Source: Kaistia soli DSM 19436 (GTDB lineage: Bacteria; Pseudomonadota; Alphaproteobacteria; Rhizobiales; Kaistiaceae). Taken from it: a stretch of DNA of 64,000 nt. The DNA is taken from positions 62,001 through 126,000 of the forward strand of contig NZ_FQUP01000003.1 in NCBI RefSeq assembly GCF_900129325.1, read 5' to 3'. Below, in pieces: positions 25,435-33,963 of this stretch. The notes below the pieces were generated by a model that did no database searches, had not been told where the DNA came from, and was given only the letters and a program-made list of their open reading frames with translations. Numbering within the stretch: the stretch's first letter is position 1; each line of letters opens with the position of its first letter. The position numbers and the translations under genes are program-made.

Positions 25435-27610
25435 GCTCATTCTCCATCGAGGCCTGCCGGCGCTCGGTGCCTCCCTTACCGTACTGCGCGATCCAGTCGG
25501 CAAATTCATCCGCCGGAACCGGTCGGCTGAAATAATAGCCCTGCCCCTCGTCACAGCCCTCCGAACGCAGGAGCTGGAGCTGGGACTCCGTCTCGACGCC
25601 TTCAGCCAGCACCTGGAGATGCAGGATATGGCCGAGGTCGATGATGGTACGCACGATCGCCAGCGCGCTGGGATCGCTCCCCAGATCTTGGACGAAGGAA
25701 CGGTCGATCTTCAGTCGGTGCAGCGGAAAGCTGCGGAGGTAGCTCAGCGAGGAATAGCCCGTGCCGAAATCGTCGACCGACAGGGTTACGCCCAGCGACC
25801 GCAGGATGTGCATCTGCTTGACGATCTGCTCGTCATTGCCGAGCAGGATGCCCTCCGTCAGTTCCAGCTCCAACGATGTCGGCCGCATGCCGCTCGCTCC
25901 GAGAGCTTCCTTGACCAGCGTTTCCACTCCCTGGCGCTTGAACTGAATCGGCGACATGTTGACGGCGACGCGGAGGTCACGCAGCCCGGACGCTTCCCAT
26001 GCCGCGCCTTGGCGGCAGGCCTCGTTCAAGACCCACTCGTTGATGAGCAGAATCAGGCCTGTTTCTTCGGCGAGGCTCAGAAACGAGCCGGGGGACAGCA
26101 GGCCGCGCTGCGGATGCTGCCAGCGGAGAAGCGCTTCGACGCCAACCACCCTGTCGCCACGCAGGTCGATCTGCGGCTGATAGTGGAGCGTGAATTCGCG
26201 GCGCGACAACGCACCGCGCAACTCGGCCTCCATCTGCACCGTCTGGTTCGCGCGAGGGCGCATGTCGGGGGCGAAGAAGCGCCACGTCCCGCCGCCGAGC
26301 GACTTGGCGAGGTACATCGCCTGGTCCGAGTTCTTGAGCAGGTCGTCCGGATCCGTCCCATCGAGAGGGGCCAGGGTGACGCCGATACTGGCGCCGATAT
26401 TAAGCGACAGCCGGCTGTCCGATTCGCTGTTGAGCAGGTCGAGGATCGACTGGGCCAGCCGGCCCGCGTCATCGGAGCCATTGATGTCGGGCTGCAGGAC
26501 GGCGAATTCGTCGCCACCCAGACGCGCCACGGTGCCGCTCTCTCCGACAAGTTCCGACAGAGCTTCGGCGACACGCTGAAGCAGCTCGTCCCCCCAATGG
26601 TGGCCATGCGCATCATTGACCGCCTTGAAGCGGTCGAGATCGATGAAATGCAGGGCGAAGTTCTGATCGCCCCGTCGGCCGCGCGCGAGTTCGCGCCGCA
26701 GATGATCCCGCAGCAGCAGGCGGTTGGGCAGGCCCGTCAGCAGATCGTGATTGGCTATGTGCAGCAGGCGCCGCTCGGCCTGGCGCTGGTCGGTGATGTC
26801 GATCGACGTCGAAAGGACGCTCGCGATCTCGCCCATCCCGTCATAGAGCGGGGCCTTGCTGGTGAGGAAAATTCGCGGCTCGCCATCCGGCGCCAGCACG
26901 TCCTCTTGCCGGGACGATATGGAGCGGCCGGTCTTGAGCACCAGCTGGTCGAGTCGGCGGCTGATATGAGCCCTCTCCTCCCCCAGAAGCGTCTCGATCG
27001 GCTGGCCGACCAGATCCTCCGGCGCCTTGCCGTAGAAGGCGGCCTGATGGGCGTTGACGAATACGCAGCGACCGTTGCGATCGGTTGCGTTGATCATGGC
27101 GGGGACGGTGTCGATGACCTGGGCCAGCGCCTCGCGACTCTCCCGCAGCAACTGTTCCTTGGCGTTCAGGCTGATCTCCAGCAGGTCGGCCCGCTTCGCG
27201 AGGAGCAGCTGTTGGGTCCTGAGCTTCAGAAGGTTCCTGGCCCGGGCGAGGAATTCGACGTGGTCCACCGGGCTGAGCAGGAAATCCGTCGCTCCCGCCT
27301 CCAGAGCGGCGACCCTGAAGTGCTGATCGTTGTAGGCCGTTATGACGATGACCGGAACGTCCCGATTGGAGACATTGTCCCGGATGGCGGCGGTCAGCTT
27401 CGCACCGGTCATCAACGGCATCTTGTAGTCGGTAATGATCAGATCGGCGGTGTTCTCGGCAAGCCAGTCCAGCGCCTTGCGCGGATTTCCGAAAGTCTGA
27501 ATCTCAAGCTCGGATCCGATCTGCCTCGCCAGCTTCGAATAGATGCGCTGATTGGTCGAGCTGTCATCGACAATGACGATCTTGTGCATCAGTTCAAGCG
27601 CCGTGGACAC
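25418..27610 (-). CDS. RpfG-like receiver fused to PAS-GGDEF-EAL
   Basis: A GTG at 27610 with AGAGG ahead starts a 730-residue protein; ATG 27589 is an alternative. Order: receiver (Asp61; the usual Lys before Pro is Ser113), a helix (ARARNLLKLRTQQ) like that after the RpfG receiver, PAS (about 165-275), GGDEF (365-369, consensus, no upstream RxxD inhibitory site) and EAL (492-494) with ELTEG, DDFGTGYSSL, KIDRSFV and EGVET. Both cyclic-di-GMP domains look competent. Xanthomonas RpfG carries HD-GYP here instead. The gene overlaps the sensor gene by 17 bases, so the two are co-transcribed. Confidence 0.9.
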   Translation of the reverse strand: MSTALELMHKIVIVDDSSTNQRIYSKLARQIGSELEIQTFGNPRKALDWLAENTADLIITDYKMPLMTGAKLTAAIRDNVSNRDVPVIVITAYNDQHFRVAALEAGATDFLLSPVDHVEFLARARNLLKLRTQQLLLAKRADLLEISLNAKEQLLRESREALAQVIDTVPAMINATDRNGRCVFVNAHQAAFYGKAPEDLVGQPIETLLGEERAHISRRLDQLVLKTGRSISSRQEDVLAPDGEPRIFLTSKAPLYDGMGEIASVLSTSIDITDQRQAERRLLHIANHDLLTGLPNRLLLRDHLRRELARGRRGDQNFALHFIDLDRFKAVNDAHGHHWGDELLQRVAEALSELVGESGTVARLGGDEFAVLQPDINGSDDAGRLAQSILDLLNSESDSRLSLNIGASIGVTLAPLDGTDPDDLLKNSDQAMYLAKSLGGGTWRFFAPDMRPRANQTVQMEAELRGALSRREFTLHYQPQIDLRGDRVVGVEALLRWQHPQRGLLSPGSFLSLAEETGLILLINEWVLNEACRQGAAWEASGLRDLRVAVNMSPIQFKRQGVETLVKEALGASGMRPTSLELELTEGILLGNDEQIVKQMHILRSLGVTLSVDDFGTGYSSLSYLRSFPLHRLKIDRSFVQDLGSDPSALAIVRTIIDLGHILHLQVLAEGVETESQLQLLRSEGCDEGQGYYFSRPVPADEFADWIAQYGKGGTERRQASMENEHARTV

Positions 27611-28040
27611 AGGGCGAACCTCTTACGACGATAGCGTTAGCACCGCGAACGGCGACGACCGGCAATAAGTTGCCTTACAAGCGGTTGCGAAGTGCGTTCA
27701 ACCTCGATCTATGCGTATACGCTTGTGGCTGGGCAAGAGGTAGCGGTCGGTTCGACCGGCCGGCACAATTTGATCCCAACTTCAATATCGCGCCGATGCA
27801 TCGCCTGGGTCTTCCGCGCAAAGGCTTGAAGCGCCGAGGGTTCGTTCGGGCGCTTGCGATGCTGTCCCATACAACTATCGATATCGCCGCGGTTCTGCAC
27901 CAGATTGCGAATGGCTGGCCGCGCCTTCGTAGCGCCGGTTCCCGGTGCCAGCCACGGGGGTGGTGTCAATGCCATTCGGCATCATGCCGTATCGAGCCAT
28001 TATCCACCAAGAAATTGAGCCGAATAAGAGGAGCGCCCGT
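27611..28040. other. Intergenic region upstream of the aldo/keto reductase pseudogene
   Basis: No gene is supported in these 430 bases. The promoter of the response-regulator/sensor unit (minus) should be here. Near 28026-28033 an AAGAGGAG remains as the old ribosome binding site of the pseudogene. Confidence 0.5.
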
Positions 28041-28443
28041 ACGGAATACCGTCAACTGGGGCGTTCGGGTCTCAAGGCCTCCTCTATGGCCTTCGGGACA
28101 GCGACCTTCGGCGGCGTCGGGGCGCTTTCGAAATGGGGAGCAACCGACGATCGGGAGGCCCGGCATCTCCTCGAGATCTGTATCGACGCGGGAATCAATA
28201 CCGTCGATACCGCCAATGCCTATTCGAACGGCCGGGCGGAAGAGATCCTGGGCGTGGCGATCGAGGGCCGCCGCTAGGATCTCGTCTTAGCCACCAAGGT
28301 CCGTTTCCCCATGGGCTCGGGACCCAATGACGAGAGGCTCTCCCGCCACCACATCATCGCCGCGTGCGAGGCAAGCCTCCAGCGGCTGCGGACGGACGAT
28401 ATCGACCTCTACCAGCTGCATGAGTGGGATGGGCTGACCCCTA
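28041..28443 (+). pseudogene. Aldo/keto reductase fragment with three lesions
   Basis: Translation from 28041 gives the start of an aldo/keto reductase: EYRQLGRSGLKASSMAFGT, then DAGINTVDTANAYSNGRAEE with the catalytic-region Asp and Tyr. The expected start codon is ACG (28041-28043) seven bases after an intact AAGAGGAG. An in-frame TAG at 28275-28277 interrupts it, after which the same frame resumes with [10 protein letters not shown] and [14 protein letters not shown]. Family similarity then ends abruptly near 28440, so about two thirds of the gene is missing. The break suggests a deletion or element junction. Confidence 0.85.
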
Positions 28444-28625
28444 GCCTCCGCACCTGCTGCGCGATCGTGAATCCAGTGCGAATGACAAGCAATGTCGCAG
28501 CCGTCGACTCAGCAATTCGATAATTAGCAAAGTTTAATTTCAGACTTCCAGATAAACTCCGTTAATTATTGATTGACCTACCAATTAACGTGGTACCGTG
28601 CCTGCGTAATCGGGCAGTCTTCTGG

Positions 28626-28985
28626 ATGATAGGAAAACAATTGCCGAAGTTCGAATGGATCAAGGCTGCTCTCGGTGGCGCTGTCGTCGGGGCAGTCGTG
28701 ATGGCGGTGGTCGGGTTTTCCTGGGGCGGCTGGGTAACCGGGAGTGCGTCGAGAGAGAATGCGGAAACGATCGCCGATGCCCGTGTTGTAACAGCTTTGA
28801 CGCCCTATTGCGTCGTCAATGCTCAAGCGGATCCGCAGTCGTCCGAGCGGCTCGCGGCGCTCAAGTCTGCGTCAAGCTATCAGCGGCGTGATCTGGTGAT
28901 GGCGAATGGCTGGGCGACACTGGCCGTCGGAAAAGACCCGGATCGGGCCGTCGCGGACGCGTGCCAGAAAGTGCTGGCCAGTTAG
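28626..28985 (+). CDS. Small protein with one transmembrane helix, unknown function
   Basis: ATG 28626 gives 119 residues: a basic-aromatic start (KFEWIKAALGG), one hydrophobic helix at about residues 10-31 (GAVVGAVVMAVVGFSWGGW), then a soluble, probably periplasmic domain with VTALTPYCVVNAQ and SSYQRRDLVMANGWA. Similar small proteins are common in Rhizobiales without a known role. The frame extends to a TTG at 28569. The upstream 28500-28600 is clearly AT-rich and likely contains its promoter. Confidence 0.7.
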   Translation: MIGKQLPKFEWIKAALGGAVVGAVVMAVVGFSWGGWVTGSASRENAETIADARVVTALTPYCVVNAQADPQSSERLAALKSASSYQRRDLVMANGWATLAVGKDPDRAVADACQKVLAS

Positions 28986-29065
28986 GTTCAGCCTCGGCGC
29001 TTGTGCCGATCGACGGCGGCGATGTGGCACAGGCCCATTGCGCCGCCAACCGTGGAGAATGCCGA

Positions 29066-29332
29066 ATGTCGCTCAATTTTCCCAACCAGAGCCGCAGCTA
29101 CAACGCCTCTCATGACTGCGTCTGTTTCTGGGGCCATGAATCCCAGTTCGAAGTCGCGTTTCAGATCGGCAGCGATGCGCTGAAGCGGCTGAATTCGACC
29201 GTTCCGGACGACGAGGAAGCACTGCTGCGCGTCTTTGATGGCAACCGTGTCCAGATCCAAAAGGTCGCCGCGCGCGCACATGCACAAAAGCCGGACGGAT
29301 TTCACCGGCTGTCTGCGACAGACTTCGGATAA
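29066..29332 (+). CDS. DUF1488 family protein
   Basis: ATG 29066 with GGAG eight bases ahead gives 88 residues (MSLNFPNQSRSYNASHDCV). The F-x-N-x-S-R-x-Y opening, a WGHESQFEVAFQI strand and a C-terminal helix with RVQIQKVAARAH match small DUF1488 proteins. These are cytoplasmic proteins of unknown function, common in proteobacteria. It is convergent with the aromatic-catabolism operon. Confidence 0.75.
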   Translation: MSLNFPNQSRSYNASHDCVCFWGHESQFEVAFQIGSDALKRLNSTVPDDEEALLRVFDGNRVQIQKVAARAHAQKPDGFHRLSATDFG

Positions 29333-29358
29333 AGGTGGTCGAACGCCGCGCCGGCGGC

Positions 29359-29386
29359 GTCCACGCTCCTCGATCTGAGTGTGGAC
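29359..29386 (-). terminator. Hairpin at the end of the aromatic-catabolism operon
   Basis: GTCCACGCTC (29359-29368) pairs with GAGTGTGGAC (29377-29386), ten pairs with one G-T wobble and an 8-base loop, directly after the last stop codon. No clear T tract. Confidence 0.5.
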
Positions 29387-29388
29387 GG

Positions 29389-30279
29389 CTAGCCGGCCTT
29401 CTCGCGCGACAGGATGAAGTCGAATTCCACGTCGTAATAGGGCGCGGTAACGCCGACCGTGGCGGCTGCGGCCGTGTCTTCGACTTTGGAGAACTCCGCG
29501 AGTAGGCTCTTCTTCACGCCGAACACTGCATCTGAATTGATGTAGGGATCGTCGGGATCGAAGATATGCGTTGTCAGCTGCTCGAAACCTTCGGCCGAGA
29601 TGATGTAGTGCAGATGCGCCGGCCTGTATGGATGGCGCCCAAGCGCGCCAAGCAGCTTGCCGACGGGGCCGTCATCGGGGATCGGGTAGTATTTCGGCTT
29701 CACGCCGCGGAACCAGTAGCGCCCGTCATCGCCGGTCCGGAATACGCCCCGCAGGTTGAAGTCGGGCTGGATGCCCTTCTGCTGCACGTCGTAGAAGCCC
29801 TCGTCATTGGCCTGCCAGACATCGATCTTGGCGCCCGAAATTGGGTTGCCCTTCGTATCCAGGATGTGGCCATGGACGAACATCGGCTCGCCCTTCTGGT
29901 CGAGGCAGATGTCGGCGCCCATCGGCAGCTCGGGCGCATCGTCGACATGGAATGGGCCGAGGACGGTCGATTCCGAGGCGCCGGATGGCTTCCGGTTGTT
30001 GATCGCGTCGACCAGCATCGAGACGCCAAGGATGTCTGAGAGCAGGATATATTCCTGCCGCCATTCGTTACAGATCTGGCCGGTTTCGGTGAGGAACATG
30101 ATCGCGCGGAACCACTCGTCCTGCGTCGGCTCGATCTCCTTGACCGCTTCGTGCAGCTTGCGGGTGATGACCTCCATCACCTGTTTCAGCCGCTCGTCGT
30201 TCGCGTTGGCATTGCGCGCGACAACGACGTCGGCTGAGTTCGCCTCGGTGAAATAGCCATACTCGTGCTCGTTGCTCAT
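29389..30279 (-). CDS. Hydroxyquinol 1,2-dioxygenase (intradiol)
   Basis: The 296-residue protein has the intradiol fold with an N-terminal helical linker domain. Fe(III) ligands are Tyr163 (GFYDVQ), Tyr198 (KYYPIPDDGPVG), His222 and His224 (RPAHLHYI), with the Tyr-His spacing of hydroxyquinol dioxygenases. It should cleave 1,2,4-trihydroxybenzene to maleylacetate. The maleylacetate reductase in the same operon supports this over catechol as substrate. It is the last gene, nine bases after the flavin monooxygenase, and is paralogous to the first gene of the operon. Confidence 0.9.
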   Translation of the reverse strand: MSNEHEYGYFTEANSADVVVARNANANDERLKQVMEVITRKLHEAVKEIEPTQDEWFRAIMFLTETGQICNEWRQEYILLSDILGVSMLVDAINNRKPSGASESTVLGPFHVDDAPELPMGADICLDQKGEPMFVHGHILDTKGNPISGAKIDVWQANDEGFYDVQQKGIQPDFNLRGVFRTGDDGRYWFRGVKPKYYPIPDDGPVGKLLGALGRHPYRPAHLHYIISAEGFEQLTTHIFDPDDPYINSDAVFGVKKSLLAEFSKVEDTAAAATVGVTAPYYDVEFDFILSREKAG

Positions 30280-30288
30280 GGCTGTTCC

Positions 30289-32043
30289 TCAGCGCGCGAG
30301 AATGGATTTGAGGATCCGGCGCAACTCGGCTGCGGGGTCGGCGGCGAGCCCTTCCGAGCGCCAGGCCACGTGATGGTCGGGCCTTACGAGCAGGCAGCCC
30401 GCATCACGGATCTCGCGGGCGCGTGCCCAATCGCCGGTATGATCTTCGATCGCGCGGCGCGGACCGATGACATGGGTGCGGATCGGCAGGCCGAACTCGC
30501 CGCCAACGGTCTCCGCCGCCGAAACCCACGCCTCGCCACCGATGCCGGTCAGCAGAGTGAATTCGCCATGTCCGCAGAGATCGAGCGTCGAGACCGCCTT
30601 ACCCGCGCGGTCGAAGACCCAGACATGCGGTAGCCGGGCACCGGGCCATGTGGTCGGCGCGTAATGCAGCTCGCGATCCTGGTCGAAGGCTGGCTCTGCC
30701 TGCCCGTCCGACGCTGTCGCGGCCGACTTGTAGCGCTGGTTCATCTCGACGCCATGCGCGTCGAACTCATATTTCTTGAAGGCGATTGCCTTGCGGAGAG
30801 CTTCGCGCTGGCTCTCGGCCGCTGGCGTCGCGTCGGCGCGCGCTTCCATGTTACGCTGGATCTTGTCGTGATCGACGCCGCCATCCATGCCGAGCGCCTC
30901 GAAGATCGGCCCGAATTCGCCGATCGACTGATTGGCGCGCGTTACGATCTGGCGGGCGATCGGTGCGCGCTCGGCGGTATAGCTATCGAGCAGCGCGAGA
31001 CCCGCCTGCCCTTTCACCACCTTGGCAAGCTTCCATGCCAGGTTGAAGCCATCCTGGATCGAGGTGTTCGAGCCAAGGCCATTCGACGGTGGATGCCGGT
31101 GCGCGGCATCGCCCATGATGAACACCCTGCCCTTCGACATTTGTGTCGCAAAGCAATTGTTCACCGTCCAGGTGTTGGCGCCGAGCAGCTCGATCTCGAG
31201 CTCCGGATCGCCGACGAGCTGGCGCGCGACCTCGGTCGCGAGTTCTGGCGTCACCGTTGGCGGCGGCTGGTTGATGTCGTAGCCCCAGACGATGAGCCAC
31301 TCATTCCAGGGCCGCACCATGCGCACGAGGCCCATGCCGATGCCGCCGACATCGGCGCCGGGCTGCATGACCCAATAAAGAACGCTGGGACGATGGGCGA
31401 CATATTTCGAGAGGTCGGCGCGGAACAGGATGTTCATCGAGCCGCCGACGCCCATCTTGCCTTCGAAAGGCAAGCCGAGATGCTCGGCGACCAGCGAATT
31501 GCCGCCGTCGGCGCCGACCAGGAATTTCGAGCGCACGGTGAACGTCGCCCCCGAAAGGCGGTCGCGTAGCGTCGTCGTGACGCCTTCGGCGTCCCGGATA
31601 TGGCTGAGATATTCCGTGCTCATCCGTGCCTGCGTCCCGCGCGAACAGGCGGTCTTGAACAGGATCGGCTCCATGAAGGTCTGCGGAAGGTCGTTCATGA
31701 AGGTCGGCGATGACAGGAGATGCTCAGCCTTGGAGTGGGGATGCGTGCCCCAGCTCTTCATGCGGCCGATCTCCTCCCCGGCGAGGCTCTCGCAGAAGAC
31801 GTTCTCGCCCATTATCTCCTGCGGCGAGGCGTGCATCATCGCCTCAGCCTCGACCTCAGCCCCAAGGTCGCGCAGCACTTCCATGGTGCGCTGGTTGGTG
31901 ATGTGAGCGCGCGGCGTATTCGATAGCCAGCGGTAGCGGTTGACGACCATGTTGGCGATGCCGGCGCTTGCGAGCAGTGCCGCGGTGGCCGAGCCGGCAG
32001 GGCCCGTTCCCACGATCAGCACATCGGTCTCGATATTCGCCAT
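30289..32043 (-). CDS. FAD-dependent aromatic (phenol) monooxygenase, TfdB/PheA type
   Basis: The 584-residue protein has the dinucleotide-binding GTGPAGSATA near the N-terminus, the flavin DG motif (LVGADGGNS), the GD motif (VFIMGDAAHRHPPSNGLGSN) and a C-terminal thioredoxin-like domain, as in single-component phenol hydroxylases. It uses NAD(P)H and O2 to hydroxylate a phenol ortho to the hydroxyl. In this operon the expected product is hydroxyquinol, so resorcinol or a related phenol is a reasonable substrate, but this is inferred from neighbours. Its ATG shares a base with the upstream permease stop (TGATG). Confidence 0.88.
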   Translation of the reverse strand: MANIETDVLIVGTGPAGSATAALLASAGIANMVVNRYRWLSNTPRAHITNQRTMEVLRDLGAEVEAEAMMHASPQEIMGENVFCESLAGEEIGRMKSWGTHPHSKAEHLLSSPTFMNDLPQTFMEPILFKTACSRGTQARMSTEYLSHIRDAEGVTTTLRDRLSGATFTVRSKFLVGADGGNSLVAEHLGLPFEGKMGVGGSMNILFRADLSKYVAHRPSVLYWVMQPGADVGGIGMGLVRMVRPWNEWLIVWGYDINQPPPTVTPELATEVARQLVGDPELEIELLGANTWTVNNCFATQMSKGRVFIMGDAAHRHPPSNGLGSNTSIQDGFNLAWKLAKVVKGQAGLALLDSYTAERAPIARQIVTRANQSIGEFGPIFEALGMDGGVDHDKIQRNMEARADATPAAESQREALRKAIAFKKYEFDAHGVEMNQRYKSAATASDGQAEPAFDQDRELHYAPTTWPGARLPHVWVFDRAGKAVSTLDLCGHGEFTLLTGIGGEAWVSAAETVGGEFGLPIRTHVIGPRRAIEDHTGDWARAREIRDAGCLLVRPDHHVAWRSEGLAADPAAELRRILKSILAR

Positions 32044-33092
32044 CAGATTCCTCCCTCGATCTTAGGACCGGTCAGCCTGCGGCGGACCGGGAACAGGTGC
32101 AGGCCTGACCTTGACGAGATCAGACCCCAGAGCCCCTTGGGGGCGAAAAGCATGACGATGATGGCGATCACACCGAGCGTCATCAGGTACCAGCTGCCGT
32201 AATCGGCCAAGGCCGAGCGGAGGATGAAGAACACGATCACGCCGACGATCGGCCCCTCGATCGTCCCGATGCCGCCGATGACCACGATGAAGATGACGTA
32301 GGCGGTCCAATCGGTAACGGCGAAGGCGGCATCCGGCGATATGCGAGCTGTCTGCATGAAGATCAGCGCGCCCGTCAGCCCCGTCGCGGCAGCGGCGATA
32401 AGGAACACTGCCCATTTGAGCCGGCCGGTATCGACGCCGACAGAGCGCGCCGCCTCAGAATTGTCGCGCACGGCCGCCAGCGCCAGGCCGAGGCGGCTCT
32501 TCAGCAGCCAGTAGATCCCGCCTGTGACGATGACGACGAGGAGGAGCGCCAGCCAATAAGCGAGGATGTCGCGCGCGGCCGCCTCGCGGACGCCGAAAAG
32601 GGCCCGAATCGCGTCGGTGCCGAGGATGTTGCTCGTCGCCTCGCGCGGCAGCGACGTACCCGTACCGCCGCCCAGCGTCTTCCATTGCGCGATCAGCAAC
32701 CTCGTTACCTCGGCGATCACCCAGGTGCCGATGGCGAAATAGGCGCCCTGCAGGCGGAACGCGAAGAAGGCCGTCGGGATCGCGAGAAGCAGCCCGGCGA
32801 CACCGCCGAGGAGGATCGCCCAGACCGGGTTCCAGCCGGCGAGAATGACGCCGGCAAACATCGCATAGGCGCCGATGCCGACGAACGCCTGCTGTCCGAC
32901 CGAAACGAGGCCGCCATAGCCGGCGAGCAGGTTCCAGAGCTGCGCCAGCGTCAGCATGGTCAGGATGAAGAACAGGTCCTGGATGACACCGCGCGATGTC
33001 ACGGCGGGCAAGGGGAGGCCCGCCAGGACGAGTGCCACTGCGACGATAGCGGTTGTCGTGCCGGCGCGGGTGCGGGTGGTGAGCTTGTACAT
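32043..33092 (-). CDS. Branched-chain-type ABC transporter permease (LivM-like)
   Basis: The 349-residue protein has 8-10 transmembrane helices and LivM signatures: LAQLWNLLAGYGGLVSVGQQAF near the first third (shown here in part), DNSEAARSVGVD, and GGIGTIEGPIVG near the end. It pairs with the LivH-like permease, which ends eight bases upstream. In this operon the transporter most likely imports an aromatic acid or phenol rather than amino acids, as in known HAAT-family aromatic uptake systems; this is inferred from context. Confidence 0.9.
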   Translation of the reverse strand: MYKLTTRTRAGTTTAIVAVALVLAGLPLPAVTSRGVIQDLFFILTMLTLAQLWNLLAGYGGLVSVGQQAFVGIGAYAMFAGVILAGWNPVWAILLGGVAGLLLAIPTAFFAFRLQGAYFAIGTWVIAEVTRLLIAQWKTLGGGTGTSLPREATSNILGTDAIRALFGVREAAARDILAYWLALLLVVIVTGGIYWLLKSRLGLALAAVRDNSEAARSVGVDTGRLKWAVFLIAAAATGLTGALIFMQTARISPDAAFAVTDWTAYVIFIVVIGGIGTIEGPIVGVIVFFILRSALADYGSWYLMTLGVIAIIVMLFAPKGLWGLISSRSGLHLFPVRRRLTGPKIEGGI

Positions 33093-33099
33093 GCCGCCC

Positions 33100-33963
33100 T
33101 CAATCCACGGCGCGCGGGAACAGGCCCCGCGGCTTCAGCAGCATCACGGCCAGGAAGGCGAGATGTCCCGCCAGGATCTGCCATTCGGGGTTTACGGCAG
33201 CGCCGAAGGTCTGCGCGACGCCGATGATCACGCCGCCGGCCAGCGTACCCCAAAGGCTCCCGAGCCCGCCGATGATCACCGCCTCGAAGGCATAGATCAG
33301 TCGCGCCGGTCCGATCGACGGATCGAAATTGGCGCGCATGCCGAGATAGAGCGCAGCGATCGTGACCACGACCATTGCGATGCCGGTGGCTATTGCGAAG
33401 ATGCGCTTTGGTTCGATCCCCATCAGCCCTGCCGTCACGGCATCGTCCGACGTCGCGCGGAAGGCCCGGCCCAGGGCGGTGTGGTAGAAGAGTGCATTCA
33501 GCGCCACGATCACGATGATGGCCGATGCAAAGGTTAGAAGTGGCATGACGCCGACCGTGACGATGCCGAGATCGAGCGAAGCGCCTTCCAGACTCCCTGC
33601 CGGAATGCGGCGGCTATCGGCGGAAAAGGTTTCGAGCAAACCGTTCTGCAACGCGACTGAGAGGCCGAAGGTAACCAGAAGCGGCGGCAGGATGTCCTTG
33701 CCGAGCACGCGGTTGAGCACTGCCGATTGCAGCAGCCAGCCAAGACCGAACATCAGTGGCATGGCGATGAGCGCGGCAATCCAGGGCGGGAGCCCGAGCA
33801 GCGTGACGCCCATCAGGATGAGATAGGCGGCAAAGACGATCAGATCGCCATGGGCGAGATTGACCAGTCGCATGATGCCGAAGACGAGGCTGAGCCCAGC
33901 CGCGAACAGCGCATAGAGGCCGCCGAGCAGGATGCCCTGCACAAGAGTGTCGACCCAAATCAT
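33100..33963 (-). CDS. Branched-chain-type ABC transporter permease (LivH-like)
   Basis: ATG 33963 overlaps the LivF-like stop as ATGA. The 287-residue protein has LivH hallmarks: GGLYALFAAGLSLVFGIMR, NLAHGDLI, RATSDDAVTAGLMGI and GGLGSLWGTLAGG. It forms the membrane channel with the LivM-like partner. A long upstream extension of the frame runs through the ATPase gene in the wrong frame and is not coding. Confidence 0.9.
   Translation of the reverse strand: MIWVDTLVQGILLGGLYALFAAGLSLVFGIMRLVNLAHGDLIVFAAYLILMGVTLLGLPPWIAALIAMPLMFGLGWLLQSAVLNRVLGKDILPPLLVTFGLSVALQNGLLETFSADSRRIPAGSLEGASLDLGIVTVGVMPLLTFASAIIVIVALNALFYHTALGRAFRATSDDAVTAGLMGIEPKRIFAIATGIAMVVVTIAALYLGMRANFDPSIGPARLIYAFEAVIIGGLGSLWGTLAGGVIIGVAQTFGAAVNPEWQILAGHLAFLAVMLLKPRGLFPRAVD

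Noticed and set aside
25397-27634. 745-codon plus-strand frame opposite the GGDEF-EAL gene
   Set aside because: The minus strand encodes a full REC-PAS-GGDEF-EAL protein; the antisense translation has no recognisable domain.
27750-27810. FDPNFNIAP-like sequence resembling the SRAP/YedK signature
   Set aside because: Only a few residues match, with no catalytic Cys or following SRAP motifs, so a decayed SRAP gene cannot be supported.
20187-28600. Search for a duplicated tRNA-Ser 3' end as an att site
   Set aside because: I found no second copy of the T-arm/acceptor sequence in this stretch, so no attachment site is reported.
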